Assembly (NCBI GenBank): GCA_046349635.1
Contig: JAXMBX010000023.1
Span: 1 to 64,000 of the forward strand
Direction: 5' to 3'
Length of the DNA stretch: 64,000 bases
Source: JAXMBX01 sp046349635
Lineage (GTDB): Bacteria > Planctomycetota > Planctomycetia > Planctomycetales > Planctomycetaceae
In this document: one piece after another, positions 17,190 through 25,732 of the stretch
Numbering within the stretch: position 1 is the first letter of the stretch
How the letters are laid out: each line of letters opens with the position of its first letter
Notes under the pieces: model-generated
What the model was told of the DNA's origin: nothing
The model's input: the letters and a program-made list of their open reading frames with translations, nothing else
Database searches by the model: none
Program-made: the position numbers and the translations under genes

Positions 17190-18176
17190 ATGACACACGC
17201 TGCCCATGCCCCGGCCAAACCCGTCCTCAAGATGGGACTCGCCATTTCCAACGCCAAGCTCGGAATGTGGCTCTTCCTGGGGACCGAAATCATGTTCTTC
17301 GCGGCCTTCATCGGCACCTACATCGTGCTCCGCATGGGGTCCCCCGGTTGGCCTACCGATCCCGAAGTCACCCACATCCGGGTCGCGGCCGGCGGTATCA
17401 ATACCTTCGTCCTCATTCTCTCCAGCTACTTCGTCGTCCTCGCACACGAAGCCATGCATTCCCACAAGTTCAAGGATGCCACCAAGTGGGTCTCCTTGAC
17501 CCTCGTCCTCGCCTTCGTCTTCCTGGGAATCAAGTCCTACGAATACTACGGTAAGTACGAACACGGCATTCTTCCCGGTCGCATTCCGGAAACCTACCAG
17601 GAAGCGATGGAGCAACTCGTCAAGAAGCTCGACACCCGCATCAATATCAAGGCCTATGAGGATGAGCAGGTCCGCCTCGAAAACCAGGCCGCGCCTCTCA
17701 CCGGCATTGAATCCCGCGCGGGTGAAAAGAAAAGCCTTGATGACCGGATCAACAAGGCCAAGGAACAACTCGCCAAGGCCAAGGAAATCCGCCTCGCCTA
17801 TCAGCCCCTCGCGGACAAGCTCTCCGCCAACCGCGGAAACACCATCAAGGGGGCCGCCGATTCCTTGACTATGTACGAGGAAGTCGAAAAGAAGACTCTC
17901 CCCGACCTTCAGAAACAGTATCCGGTGTTCGCGGGGATCCACCTCGGACACCCCATTCCCTACGGCAACCTCTTTGCGTCTACCTACTTCCTGATGACCG
18001 GCTTCCACGCCTTGCACGTCATCATCGGCATGATCCTGTTTGCGGTCATCCTCAAACGCGGTCTCGCAAATACCCTGGGAGCCAAGGACTCCGACTTCGT
18101 CGAGAACGCCGGTCTCTACTGGCACTTCGTCGACCTCGTCTGGATCTTCCTCTTCCCGCTCATCTACATCGTCTAA
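17190..18176 (+). CDS. coxC: Cytochrome c oxidase subunit III with a coiled-coil insertion
   Basis: A 328-residue protein. Residues about 18-125 (MWLFLGTEIMFFAAFIGTYIV, VLAHEAMHSH, WVSLTLVLAFVFLGIKSYEY) and 256-328 (TGFHALHVIIGMI, LYWHFVDLVWIFLFPLIYI) match subunit III. Between them lies a roughly 130-residue charged, helix-forming insertion (about 126-256: KEQLAKAKEIRLAYQ and similar) with no membrane segment. Ordinary bacterial subunit III of this length class has only a short loop there. ATG 17190 gives a 9-base spacing from GGAAG; ATG 17184 is also possible. It stabilises subunit I; the role of the insertion is unknown. Confidence 0.92.
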   Translation: MTHAAHAPAKPVLKMGLAISNAKLGMWLFLGTEIMFFAAFIGTYIVLRMGSPGWPTDPEVTHIRVAAGGINTFVLILSSYFVVLAHEAMHSHKFKDATKWVSLTLVLAFVFLGIKSYEYYGKYEHGILPGRIPETYQEAMEQLVKKLDTRINIKAYEDEQVRLENQAAPLTGIESRAGEKKSLDDRINKAKEQLAKAKEIRLAYQPLADKLSANRGNTIKGAADSLTMYEEVEKKTLPDLQKQYPVFAGIHLGHPIPYGNLFASTYFLMTGFHALHVIIGMILFAVILKRGLANTLGAKDSDFVENAGLYWHFVDLVWIFLFPLIYIV

Positions 18177-18248
18177 TTCGCATCGTCTGATCCCCGCGTG
18201 CGGTGACCCGTAACCGATCGCGTTTCGTTTGAATAAGGAGTTTCGGCC

Positions 18249-18680
18249 ATGGCCGACGAACACGGCAACAGCCACAAGGTCAACTACACCGGGATCTTCA
18301 TCCTCCTGTGCGTTTGCACCGCGCTCTCCGTAGCGGCGGACCTCACCAAGAACAGCCTCGGCGTCCGCATCATGATCGGACTGGTCATGGGGATCGCCCT
18401 CGTCAAGGCCTCCTTCGTCCTCCTGTACTTCATGCACATCAAGTTCGAAGGGGCCTGGAAATACGTTCTCCTCGCTCCCACCATGGTCCTCGCCCTGACC
18501 ATTCCGCTCGCCTTGTCTCCGGATGTCGGCTTTCACTACTACCTCATGCAGGTCCCCCAGACGCTGACTCCCCTCCCCAAGCATGACGGTGCCGGTCACG
18601 GCGCCGCGCATGGCGCTGCCGCTTCTCATGGTGACGCCCACGCTGCCCCCGCCAAACCGGCCCCCGCGAAGTCGCATTGA
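18249..18680 (+). CDS. coxD: Cytochrome c oxidase subunit IV (prokaryotic)
   Basis: A 143-residue protein of the COX4_pro type: three helices, with VRIMIGLVMGIALVKASFVL followed by YFMHIKFE, the family landmark. The C-terminal 40 residues are His/Ala-rich (HGAAHG and similar), probably disordered or metal-binding. Its TGA overlaps the ATG of the ABC ATPase gene by one base. Its start lies 72 bases after coxC, preceded by AAGGAG. Confidence 0.9.
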   Translation: MADEHGNSHKVNYTGIFILLCVCTALSVAADLTKNSLGVRIMIGLVMGIALVKASFVLLYFMHIKFEGAWKYVLLAPTMVLALTIPLALSPDVGFHYYLMQVPQTLTPLPKHDGAGHGAAHGAAASHGDAHAAPAKPAPAKSH

Positions 18681-19618
18681 TGGCTTCCTCCGACGCGGTC
18701 GCTGCAGCGGATGTGTCGTTTCGCTATGGAGAGCGACTGGCCCTCTCCGACATCGAGTTGAGGATCGGGCAGGGTGAGATTCACGGTCTTCTCGGCCCCA
18801 ACGGTGGAGGCAAAACCACCCTCTTCCGCCTCCTCAGCACCCTCATTCCGCTCCAGGCCGGAAACGTCTGGATCATGGACCAGGATCTCCGCACCGATCC
18901 CGCCGCCATCCGGCTCCTCCTGGGGGTCACCTTTCAGTCCCCCAGCCTCGACCGCAAACTGACTGTCGGCGAAAACCTCCGCCATCAGGGACATCTCTAC
19001 GGTCTCTCAGGCCATGACCTCACCATGCGCAGCCGTGCCCTGCTCGAAAGGCTCGGCGTCCTCGACCGCTACAACGATCGCGTCGAAACCCTCTCCGGCG
19101 GCCAGCAGCGCCGTGTCGAAATTGCAAAGGGCCTCCTGCACGATCCGCGCCTCCTCCTCCTCGATGAACCCAGCACCGGACTCGACCCCGGGGCCCGCCG
19201 CGATCTCTGGAATTCCCTCCTCGAACTTCGCCGCGATACCGGCGTCACCATCCTCGTCACCACCCATCTCATGGATGAGGCGGAGCAATGCGACCGCCTC
19301 ACAATCCTCGACAAGGGCAAAATCGTCGCCCGCGGCTCACCCGAGGAACTCCGCGCCTCCGTCGGCGGGGACTGTCTCACCATCCAGACGCCGAATCCCG
19401 ACACGCTCGCCGTTTCGATCGCGGAGAAATTCCAGCTTCAGCCACGACGCCTCGGGGATTCCCTCCGCATCGAACGCCCCCGCGCCCACGAACTCCTGGA
19501 GCAGTTGATGGACTCCTTCGGTCCGGAGATCACGTCCGTCTCTCTCGGCAAACCGACGCTGGAAGATGTTTTCATCCAGCGCACCGGACACCAGTTCTGG
19601 CACGAGGTGCAGGCATGA
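18680..19618 (+). CDS. ABC transporter ATPase in the oxidase cluster
   Basis: A 312-residue ATPase of the ABC-2/CcmA-like class: Walker A GPNGGGKTT, Q-loop TFQSPSLD, signature LSGGQQRR, Walker B LLLLDEPSTGLDP and the H-loop in TTHLMDEAEQCD. A C-terminal extension of about 100 residues is usual for drug/Nod-factor/Cu-type ABC-2 ATPases. It overlaps coxD by one base and the permease by four, so it belongs to the oxidase operon. The substrate is unknown. In this setting a role in oxidase maturation (for example copper-site or heme delivery) is plausible but not shown. Confidence 0.88.
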   Translation: MASSDAVAAADVSFRYGERLALSDIELRIGQGEIHGLLGPNGGGKTTLFRLLSTLIPLQAGNVWIMDQDLRTDPAAIRLLLGVTFQSPSLDRKLTVGENLRHQGHLYGLSGHDLTMRSRALLERLGVLDRYNDRVETLSGGQQRRVEIAKGLLHDPRLLLLDEPSTGLDPGARRDLWNSLLELRRDTGVTILVTTHLMDEAEQCDRLTILDKGKIVARGSPEELRASVGGDCLTIQTPNPDTLAVSIAEKFQLQPRRLGDSLRIERPRAHELLEQLMDSFGPEITSVSLGKPTLEDVFIQRTGHQFWHEVQA

Positions 19619-20442
19619 ACAACTCACCCCGCCACCTCTCCGAATGGCAGCGTTTTCTGCTCCCCGTCTGGACTCTCACGGCCCGCGAAATCGTCCGCTT
19701 CTTCCGCCAGCGCACCCGCATCGTCGGTGCCCTCGTCCAGCCCATTCTCTTCTGGATCCTGTTCGGCGCCGGGCTGCATGGTTCCTTCCAGCCTCCCCCC
19801 TGGGCTCCCTCGACCATGACCTACCAGGAATATTTCTTTCCCGGCGTCGCGGTCATGATCGTCATGTTCACCGCCATCTTCTCCACCATCTCCATCATCG
19901 AGGACCGCCGCGAAGGGTTCCTGCAGGGGGTTCTCGTGGCCCCCGTCCCCCGGCTCGCGATTGTCCTCGGGAAAATCTGTGGCGGCTCCGCCCTCGCCAT
20001 CATTCAAGCCGGCTTGTTCCTCCTGCTCGCCCCGTTCATGGGCATTTCCTTTTCCATCCTCTCCTGGATCGGCATGCTGCTGTTTCTCTCGCTCATCGCC
20101 TTCGCCCTCACTGCCCTGGGCTTTCTGATTGCCTGGCCTCTCGATTCCACCCAGGGTTTTCACGCCGTCATGAGCGTCTTTCTCATGCCCCTCTGGCTCC
20201 TCTCCGGGGCTTTCTTTCCCCCGGCGGAACAGGGCTGGCTCATGTGGATCATGCGGCTGAATCCCCTCTCCTACGGCGTCGCTGGACTCCGCCGCATCCT
20301 CTACTTCTCCCACCACATCCCCAGAAGCTGGAATTTTCCCGGCCTCTGGTTCTGTACCCTGATCACTCTGCTCTTTGCCGTACTCTGCATCGCCATTGCG
20401 ACCCGCCTCGCCGAGTCCCGCAGTGTCCGCAACGCCAGATGA
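19615..20442 (+). CDS. ABC-2 type transporter permease
   Basis: A 275-residue, six-helix ABC-2 permease. It contains QPILFWILFGAGL, EYFFPGVAVMIVMF, EDRREGFLQGVLVAPVPR (the family coupling-helix region) and WLLSGAFFPP near the C-terminus. It starts within the stop of the ATPase gene (ATGA) and forms a transporter with it. The next gene, the SCO-DUF420 fusion, starts 27 bases later. The substrate is unknown. Confidence 0.88.
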   Translation: MNNSPRHLSEWQRFLLPVWTLTAREIVRFFRQRTRIVGALVQPILFWILFGAGLHGSFQPPPWAPSTMTYQEYFFPGVAVMIVMFTAIFSTISIIEDRREGFLQGVLVAPVPRLAIVLGKICGGSALAIIQAGLFLLLAPFMGISFSILSWIGMLLFLSLIAFALTALGFLIAWPLDSTQGFHAVMSVFLMPLWLLSGAFFPPAEQGWLMWIMRLNPLSYGVAGLRRILYFSHHIPRSWNFPGLWFCTLITLLFAVLCIAIATRLAESRSVRNAR

Positions 20443-20469
20443 ATCCGTAACGCGCGCTGAAATGCTTTC

Positions 20470-21651
20470 ATGAAGACTTTATCCCTCACACTCGCCCCTC
20501 TGCTCCTCTTGTTCGCAGCTCTTCCACTCCGCGCGGACGATCCTATCCCCTGGGACAAGAAAGGGATCAGCGAGTTCGAATTCACCGACCAGTTCGGCAA
20601 GAAAATTCATCGCGAAGATCTCAAGGGGGAACCCTGGATCGTCGGCTTCATCTTCACCCGCTGCGCCGGTCCCTGTCCCCGTGTCACCGGCCAGATGAAT
20701 CTCCTCCGCCGCGATACGGGCGTCAAGACCGTCACCATCGACGTCGATCCCGCCTTCGACACTCCTGAAGTCCTCGCCAAATACGCGGAGACTTTCACCG
20801 ATTCCAAACCCGGCGATCCCAAGCCCTGGCTGTTCCTCACAGGCGACCAGATCAAGACCTACCAGTTGATCCGCGACAGCTTCAAGCTCCCCGTCCAGGA
20901 AATGAAAGGGACCGATCGCCAGCCCGGCTTTGAAGTCCTTCACAGCACCAACATCATGCTTGTGAATGCCGACCTGCAGGTCGTCGGCAAATACAACGCC
21001 ATGAAAGACGAGGAGGTCGCGAAACTGAGACGCATCCTCCAGAAAAAAGATCCCTTCCCTCCCGCCCCCACGACCGACGCCCCTCCGCCCCAGAATCCTC
21101 TCGGCCTGAAAATCACCGGCGCCGATGGCAAGGAACAACCCCTCACTCCCGTCACCGATGCGACGCAGGAAAAAGAGAAGACCGCGCAAAAAGTTGAGAC
21201 GGTAGAAAAAGCCGCGACTCCCCCCTGGGTCACTGCACTCCCCACCGTCAACGCCTCCCTCAACGCCCTCGCCCTCGTCCTCCTCCTGATTGGCTACTCG
21301 CTCATCAAGGCCAAACGAGTCCACGAGCACCGCAATGTCATGCTCGCCGCCTTCGCGACCTCGATCCTCTTCCTTGCCTGCTACCTCGTCTATCACTTCC
21401 ATGTCCCCAGCCGAAAATTCACCGGAACTGGTGTCTGGCGACCGATTTACTTCGCCATCCTCATCAGCCACATTCTCCTCGCTGCCACCGTCCCCGTCCT
21501 TGCCGGACGGACTATCTGGTATGCCCTCAAACAGAACTGGCAAAAACACAAAAGCTGGGCGAAAACCACCTTCCCGATCTGGGTTTACGTCTCCGTCACC
21601 GGGGTTATAATTTACTTCATGCTCTACCACTGGCCGATAAGTCCGGCGTAG
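20470..21651 (+). CDS. SCO1/SenC copper chaperone fused to a DUF420 (CtaM-like) membrane domain
   Basis: A 393-residue protein. Residues 1-22 form a signal peptide. Residues about 35-195 are a SCO1 thioredoxin fold with copper ligands C65 and C69 (TRCAGPCP) and H158 (LHSTNIML). A charged linker (about 200-245) leads to four helices of the DUF420/YozB type (LPTVNASLNALALVLLLIG, HRNVMLAAF, YFAILISHILLAA, YMLYHWP region). SCO1 loads CuA; DUF420 proteins (CtaM in Staphylococcus) are needed for oxidase maturation. The fusion fits an assembly factor for the CoxB/CoxA pair encoded upstream. Confidence 0.9.
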   Translation: MKTLSLTLAPLLLLFAALPLRADDPIPWDKKGISEFEFTDQFGKKIHREDLKGEPWIVGFIFTRCAGPCPRVTGQMNLLRRDTGVKTVTIDVDPAFDTPEVLAKYAETFTDSKPGDPKPWLFLTGDQIKTYQLIRDSFKLPVQEMKGTDRQPGFEVLHSTNIMLVNADLQVVGKYNAMKDEEVAKLRRILQKKDPFPPAPTTDAPPPQNPLGLKITGADGKEQPLTPVTDATQEKEKTAQKVETVEKAATPPWVTALPTVNASLNALALVLLLIGYSLIKAKRVHEHRNVMLAAFATSILFLACYLVYHFHVPSRKFTGTGVWRPIYFAILISHILLAATVPVLAGRTIWYALKQNWQKHKSWAKTTFPIWVYVSVTGVIIYFMLYHWPISPA

Positions 21652-21705
21652 AGTTCAGTTAAAGTCGTGTGCCACTGGCTCTGCCAGTGCTCTGGGGAGT
21701 TCGTG

Positions 21706-21978
21706 ATGTTCCGCATCGTTCGCAAAACTGGTCTGGCCGCTCTCTGCCTCCTCGGCTTGAGCGCCTCCGCGTTCGCGTGCCCCTCCTGCCGTAACGCCAA
21801 CGACACCGACTCCCGTCTCCCCATGGCCTATCAGACGAGCATCCTCTTCATGCTCTCCATTCCCCTCACTCTGGGGACCGTCCTCTCGGTGGGACTCTAC
21901 CGCCTGAACAAGGCCCAGGAAGCCGCCGTCGAAGCCTTCGAATCCGGCGACGTCTGGACCACCCCCCGAAGAAGCTGA
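21706..21978 (+). CDS. Small exported membrane protein with a CPSC motif
   Basis: A 90-residue protein: a signal peptide (residues 1-25, ending SASAFA), then directly CPSC, then one membrane helix (ILFMLSIPLTLGTVLSVGLY) and a short acidic tail. The Cys pair at the mature N-terminus could bind copper or act as a redox pair. I prefer ATG 21706 because GGGGAG lies about 8 bases before it. It is the last gene of the respiratory cluster, 54 bases after the SCO fusion. A role in oxidase assembly is inference from position. Confidence 0.7.
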   Translation: MFRIVRKTGLAALCLLGLSASAFACPSCRNANDTDSRLPMAYQTSILFMLSIPLTLGTVLSVGLYRLNKAQEAAVEAFESGDVWTTPRRS

Positions 21979-21991
21979 GTAGGTCTTCAAC

Positions 21992-22100
21992 GACCTTCTC
22001 CCCCGACGGGATCAATCTGAGCATGATCAGACGGGCGTCTGGTCATCGCGAAGGCGATAGTGTTAATTTCGCTGAGATGGGCGGTACAAGCGTCTCTGAA
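21992..22100. repeat. Family A repeat with an internal extra block (copy 2)
   Basis: The C-rich arm (cttctcccccgacgggatc) is followed by a block of about 65 bases containing agacgggcgtctggtcatcg and cgaaggcgatag, and then by the usual gcggt...gtctctgaa end. Within the block, cagacgggcgtctg is itself a palindrome. The same block appears in the copies at 32256 and 63016 but not in the shorter copies. It follows the respiratory cluster. Confidence 0.7.
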
Positions 22101-22124
22101 TTTTGCTCATGAGTTCGCGGTCGG

Positions 22125-22197
22125 CTGCCGCCAGCCACAAGCGGCAAATCCAAATCGATGTGGGTGGCGGGGGCACTGTCGAAGACAGAAGCCCCCG
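22125..22197. repeat. Family C-like intergenic repeat
   Basis: The segment contains gccgccagccacaagcgg and gggtggcgggggcactgtc...gaagcccccgaa, which recur in recognisable form at 44891, 55041 and 55171. It is adjacent to the family A copy and lies just past the end of the broken mannonate-dehydratase-like gene. Confidence 0.55.
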
Positions 22198-22207
22198 AAT
22201 CAAACGT

Positions 22208-23294
22208 TCACCCCATCCCCTGCAAGATCCCCTTGATGTACCCATACGCAAACGCAAACGCCTGCAGGCTGTTCGCATCATCGTGATGATGCGGCACGTG
22301 GTCCGGCATCACCATCTTGTCGTATCCTACCTCATGCAACGCCCCGCGCTGGCGGCATATTCAGATCCCCTTCATCGTGATACACCTCCTGGAACGATCC
22401 CCGTTTCCCACGGATGTTCCGGAAATGCGTTGAAGATTTTCTTCCGTTCCCCGAAATATCGCACCACGTCGAATAACTCCGCGCCGGATCATCCAGGTTC
22501 TCCGCAATCGTCCCCAGGCAGAAATTCAGCCCGTGAAACGGACTCTCCTGGATCGAAACGAATTTCTTCAGCCCCTCCACCGTCCCCAGCACGTTGTAAA
22601 TTCCCTGGTAACCTTCCTTCGGCGTCCCGGGGTCATGCGGATGGCACGCCGCGCGGACCTTGTATTCATTGCACACCGGGATAATCCGTTCCAGGAAATA
22701 ACTGATCCGCTCCCACGCCATCTCCTCTGTCACCACTCCCGCCCGCGTAAGAGGCGGATTCGGCTTCGCCTCCGCTCCCCGCCACGTGCTGTACACCGCC
22801 CCTCCCCGCCCCGGCGTACTGGCCGTTCGCACCACTCCCAGCAGGCTCATGTTATATTTAAACGCCGGCACCCCCGCCTTCGCACACGCCACGATCATCT
22901 TCTGGATGTCTTCAATATCCTGATCCCGTTCCGGACTCTGGCCGAGCATGATCGCCCCTCGTTTTTCCCGGTCGATATGGCTCGACGTCAGAAACGGCAG
23001 CGCCACCATGTCCAGTGTCACCCCATGCTTCTCGCACAGGTCCCGCGTCCGCTGCACCTCCTCGACCGTCCAATGGCCCCGTCCCCCCGGATCGGGAGGA
23101 AATCCGCAAATGTGGTCCACCCCATGCCGTTTGTAAAACGACAGCATCGTCTCCGTCGTCGGCCCGCGCTGGCACCCGACATACATTCTCACCGGCCCTA
23201 AACCGCTCGCCGGTTTCTCCGAACCCGCCCCCCACGCCTGGGTTCCCGCCGCCGTCACCAGCCCCGCCGTCTTGATAAACTGCCGCCGTTTCAT
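22208..23294 (-). pseudogene. Mannonate dehydratase (UxuA)-like protein with Tat-like signal, frameshifted near the C-terminus
   Basis: Residues 1-23 (MKRRQFIKTAGLVTAAG) form a signal with Arg-Arg. The body matches UxuA-type TIM barrels: GVDHICGFPPD, KYNMSLLGVVRT, ACHPHDPG, NFCLGTIAE. After LDDPAR the frame is lost and later regained; another frame reads ELFDVVRYFGERKKIFN, exactly the UxuA continuation, and the third piece reads HFRNIRGKRGSFQEVYHDEGD. A further shift removes the end, which in another frame reads EVGYDKMVMPDHVPHHHDD and runs to a TGA at 22208. Canonical UxuA dehydrates D-mannonate in the cytoplasm; an exported paralogue would have a different role. It is either a sequencing artefact or a recent pseudogene. 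Confidence 0.75.
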
Positions 23295-23465
23295 CTCAGA
23301 CCTCTTTCGCGGTAAATTTCACGACACATCTCAGTCCGTTTCGAGTATTTTGGGAAAAATCCCCCGAGGGTTCAAAAAAATCCGCCGCCGGCGCATCGTT
23401 CTTCCAGCCGCGTCGTTCGTTCAACCCTCGAAATAACCTGAATTTCGCGCAGTTGGGCCTCCGTC

Positions 23466-24104
23466 GTGGTCAATCCTGGTGATGCAACATCTGAAGGATC
23501 TGAGAGTTACGGCAAAGCCCCAGACTCGCCTCCAAAACCGGACTCGATAGGGACATCGGTGGATCGGTCGGAACTCTCCCGCCAGTTTGAAGCTCACTCG
23601 GCCCCTTTGCGGTTGTTTCTGCGGGGGATTCTGAGGGACGACAACCTGACTGACGAAATCCTGCAACGGGTCTCCCTCAAGGTTCTCACCTCCGGATCCC
23701 AGGCTCGTCCCGAATCCTTTCGGGGCTGGCTCTTCCGGGTCGCCTGGAACGAAGTGCAACTGCTCCATCGTAAACAGGCTCTCGAAGACAAGCATCACCG
23801 GCACTGGGCCGAACAGCAACGTGCTGATCAGAAACATCCGCCGACTTTCAACCCGCTCGATCAGTTGCTCAGTCAGGAACGTCACGGTCAGGTTCAGCAG
23901 TCCCTCAAACAGTTACCCCCCGAGCAGCGACAAGTCCTGCTCCTCCGGATTCAGGAAGACAAAACCTTCGCCGAAATCGCCTCTGAACTTCAGCTCCCCC
24001 TCGGAACCGTCGTCAGTCGCATGCAGGCCGGCCTCAAGAAACTTCGACAACTCCTGCACGATCAGTCCCCCTTGAATGATCAGTCGCCAGAGAATTTGCC
24101 ATGA
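23466..24104 (+). CDS. ECF-type RNA polymerase sigma factor
   Basis: A 212-residue sigma-70-family protein. Region 2 spans about 42-105 (LRLFLRGILRDDNLTDEILQ, SFRGWLFRVAWNEVQLLHR). Region 4 spans about 140-195 (LKQLPPEQRQVLLLRIQED, TFAEIASELQLPLGTVVSRM, helix-turn-helix). The N-terminal 35 residues are a Ser/Pro-rich extension. The start is a GTG. The stop overlaps the next gene by four bases; that gene encodes a one-helix membrane protein, which is the standard sigma/anti-sigma arrangement. It probably drives the secreted proteins immediately downstream; no -35/-10 match was tested. Confidence 0.88.
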   Translation: MVNPGDATSEGSESYGKAPDSPPKPDSIGTSVDRSELSRQFEAHSAPLRLFLRGILRDDNLTDEILQRVSLKVLTSGSQARPESFRGWLFRVAWNEVQLLHRKQALEDKHHRHWAEQQRADQKHPPTFNPLDQLLSQERHGQVQQSLKQLPPEQRQVLLLRIQEDKTFAEIASELQLPLGTVVSRMQAGLKKLRQLLHDQSPLNDQSPENLP

Positions 24105-24583
24105 ACCCCAACTCCTCGTTCGATAAAACCTCCGCTCAATCCGAACTGGAGTGGCGCGCCTGGTGCTACCTCAACGGCGAACTCTCCGCACACGAGACCC
24201 AGGCGTTTGAAGCCCAGTTGCACGAACCCGCCGTCTGTCGGCTGCTCGCCGAACTGATCGAAGTGCAGGCCTCTCTCCAGACCACCCCCGCCGCTCCCGC
24301 ACCCACACCGGTTCTGGTCTCTCGCCCTCAGCCGGTCTCGACCGCGGCTCAGGGTCACCGTTGGTCCGGCATCATTGTGCTACTCACGACGACCGCCGCT
24401 CTCTGGCTGGTCTTCTTCGGCTCTTGGACTTCCGACTCTGACAACACCCTCGCTCAGCACCGCACCGAATCCCAGCAACTCACCGCTCTCTGGCTCACTC
24501 CGGATGCCGACAACCCCGATGCCGACAACATGGCTGCAACCGGTGATGATTTTCTGAGTGACACGATCCCCGGCTTTAGATGA
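24101..24583 (+). CDS. Probable anti-sigma factor, single membrane helix
   Basis: A 160-residue protein: a cytosolic N-terminal part with WRAWCYLNGELSAHETQAFE, typical of the first helix pair of anti-sigma domains, lacking a Zn-binding HxxxCxxC. A membrane helix lies at about 88-106 and an acidic Asp/Asn-rich outer segment follows. It overlaps the sigma gene by four bases, so coupling is clear. The C-terminus is probably frameshifted: just after the stop another frame continues DDGDNVADNTEVPGWLIAAV and ends at 24674, which extends the acidic region naturally by about 30 residues. Confidence 0.72.
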   Translation: MNPNSSFDKTSAQSELEWRAWCYLNGELSAHETQAFEAQLHEPAVCRLLAELIEVQASLQTTPAAPAPTPVLVSRPQPVSTAAQGHRWSGIIVLLTTTAALWLVFFGSWTSDSDNTLAQHRTESQQLTALWLTPDADNPDADNMAATGDDFLSDTIPGFR

Positions 24584-24691
24584 TGGTGACAACGTCGCCG
24601 ACAATACCGAAGTCCCCGGCTGGCTCATCGCCGCCGTCACTCCCCCCGATCCCGACACCGACTCCATCGAATAACTTTCCCATTTCCCACC

Positions 24692-24765
24692 CTCTCCCCC
24701 GAGGTTTTTGTAGGGCAGGTGTGCCTGAGGTCGCTGGCCGGATTGCCCAAATGTCTCTGAAACCT
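24692..24765. repeat. Degenerate family A repeat
   Basis: The block contains accctctcccccgagg, then gggcaggtgtgcctgaggtcgctgg and caaatgtctctgaaac. The ends match family A, while the middle (ggcaggtgtgcctga) resembles the segment at 46295-46320. It fills the gap between the anti-sigma gene and the next gene. Confidence 0.55.
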
Positions 24766-24790
24766 CAAATCTCGATCTTCGAATAAACCT

Positions 24791-25672
24791 ATGAAATCAC
24801 TCCGCACGCTCGCCCTGCTCCTCACCTTCTCGCTTCTGGCCACGACCTCCCTCCGTGCCGAAGAAAAAACCACCCCCGATAAAAACACTCCCGAAAAACC
24901 GGTTGCCGAAAAAGCCACCCCCGAAAAATCTGCCGAAAAATCTGCTCCGGAAAAACCCGCTGCCAAACCGCACGCCAAGGCCGCGAAAGCCAACCCGGCC
25001 AAACCTGCTCCCGGTGTCACCGAGGACCAGGCCCAGCAGGCCCTCGCGTTCGCCGCCGAGCAGCACCCCGAACTCGCCAAGCTGCTCGACACCCTGAAGG
25101 CGACCCGCAAAGCCGAATTCCAACGCGCTCTCCGCGAACTCCACATGGCCCGCACTCGTCTCGAAAATATCAAAACGCGCCCAGCCCGCCCGCTACCCGT
25201 TTGAGCTGGAGATCTGGAAGGCCGGCTCGCGTGCCCTGCCTCCTCGCCGCCCAGACCGCCATGGATCCCGCCGGCGAAAAGGCCCTCCAGGATGACCTCC
25301 GCAAAGTTCTCACCTCGCAGTACGAGGCCAAACAGAAACTCCTCGAATGGGAAAAGCAGGAACTCAGCTCCCGTCTGGCCAGGATGGACGCCGACCTGAA
25401 CGCACTCAGGAGAACCGTCAGCAGGACATCGAACAGGATCTGCAGCAACTCCTCCAAGTCAGCTCAGCAGAAGCAGAAGGCCCTCGAAAATATGCAGGTC
25501 GCCCGCAAAGCCAAAAAGAACGCCGCCGCGAAAGCCACCGCTGCCAAGACCGACGCCCCGCAGAAATCTGACCCCGAAAAGTCTGACCCCGAGAAATCAG
25601 AACCGGAAAAAACGCCGGAAGCAGATAAGAAGACCCGAACCGGACAAAAAAAACGACGACGCCAAAAAGTAA
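24791..25672 (+). pseudogene. Secreted Lys/Pro/Glu-rich coiled-coil protein, split by frameshifts
   Basis: The first frame (24791-25204) has a clean signal peptide, a low-complexity stretch of EKP/KPAA repeats and a helix (EFQRALRELHMARTRLENIK). The protein then continues in a second frame (LEIWKAGSRA, ALQDDLRKVLTSQYEAKQKL, SRLARMDADL), a third (TQENRQQDIEQDLQQLLQ) and back again (QQKQKALENMQVARKAKKN...), and the last frame ends in NDDAKK at a TAA at 25670-25672. The continuity of heptad-like helix and composition across frames shows one ancestral gene of about 290 codons. I recognise no domain. It sits between the sigma/anti-sigma pair and the DUF1549 gene and may be a target or partner. Confidence 0.7.
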
Positions 25673-25732
25673 CTTTCTCAGACATCACCAGCATTCGATT
25701 TCAGGACTCTCTGAAACCACGAAGGATCTGAC

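Noticed and set aside
25201..25731. Separate 176-codon gene
   Set aside because: It has no signal or ribosome site of its own and continues the helix and composition of the 24791 frame; it is treated as part of one split gene.
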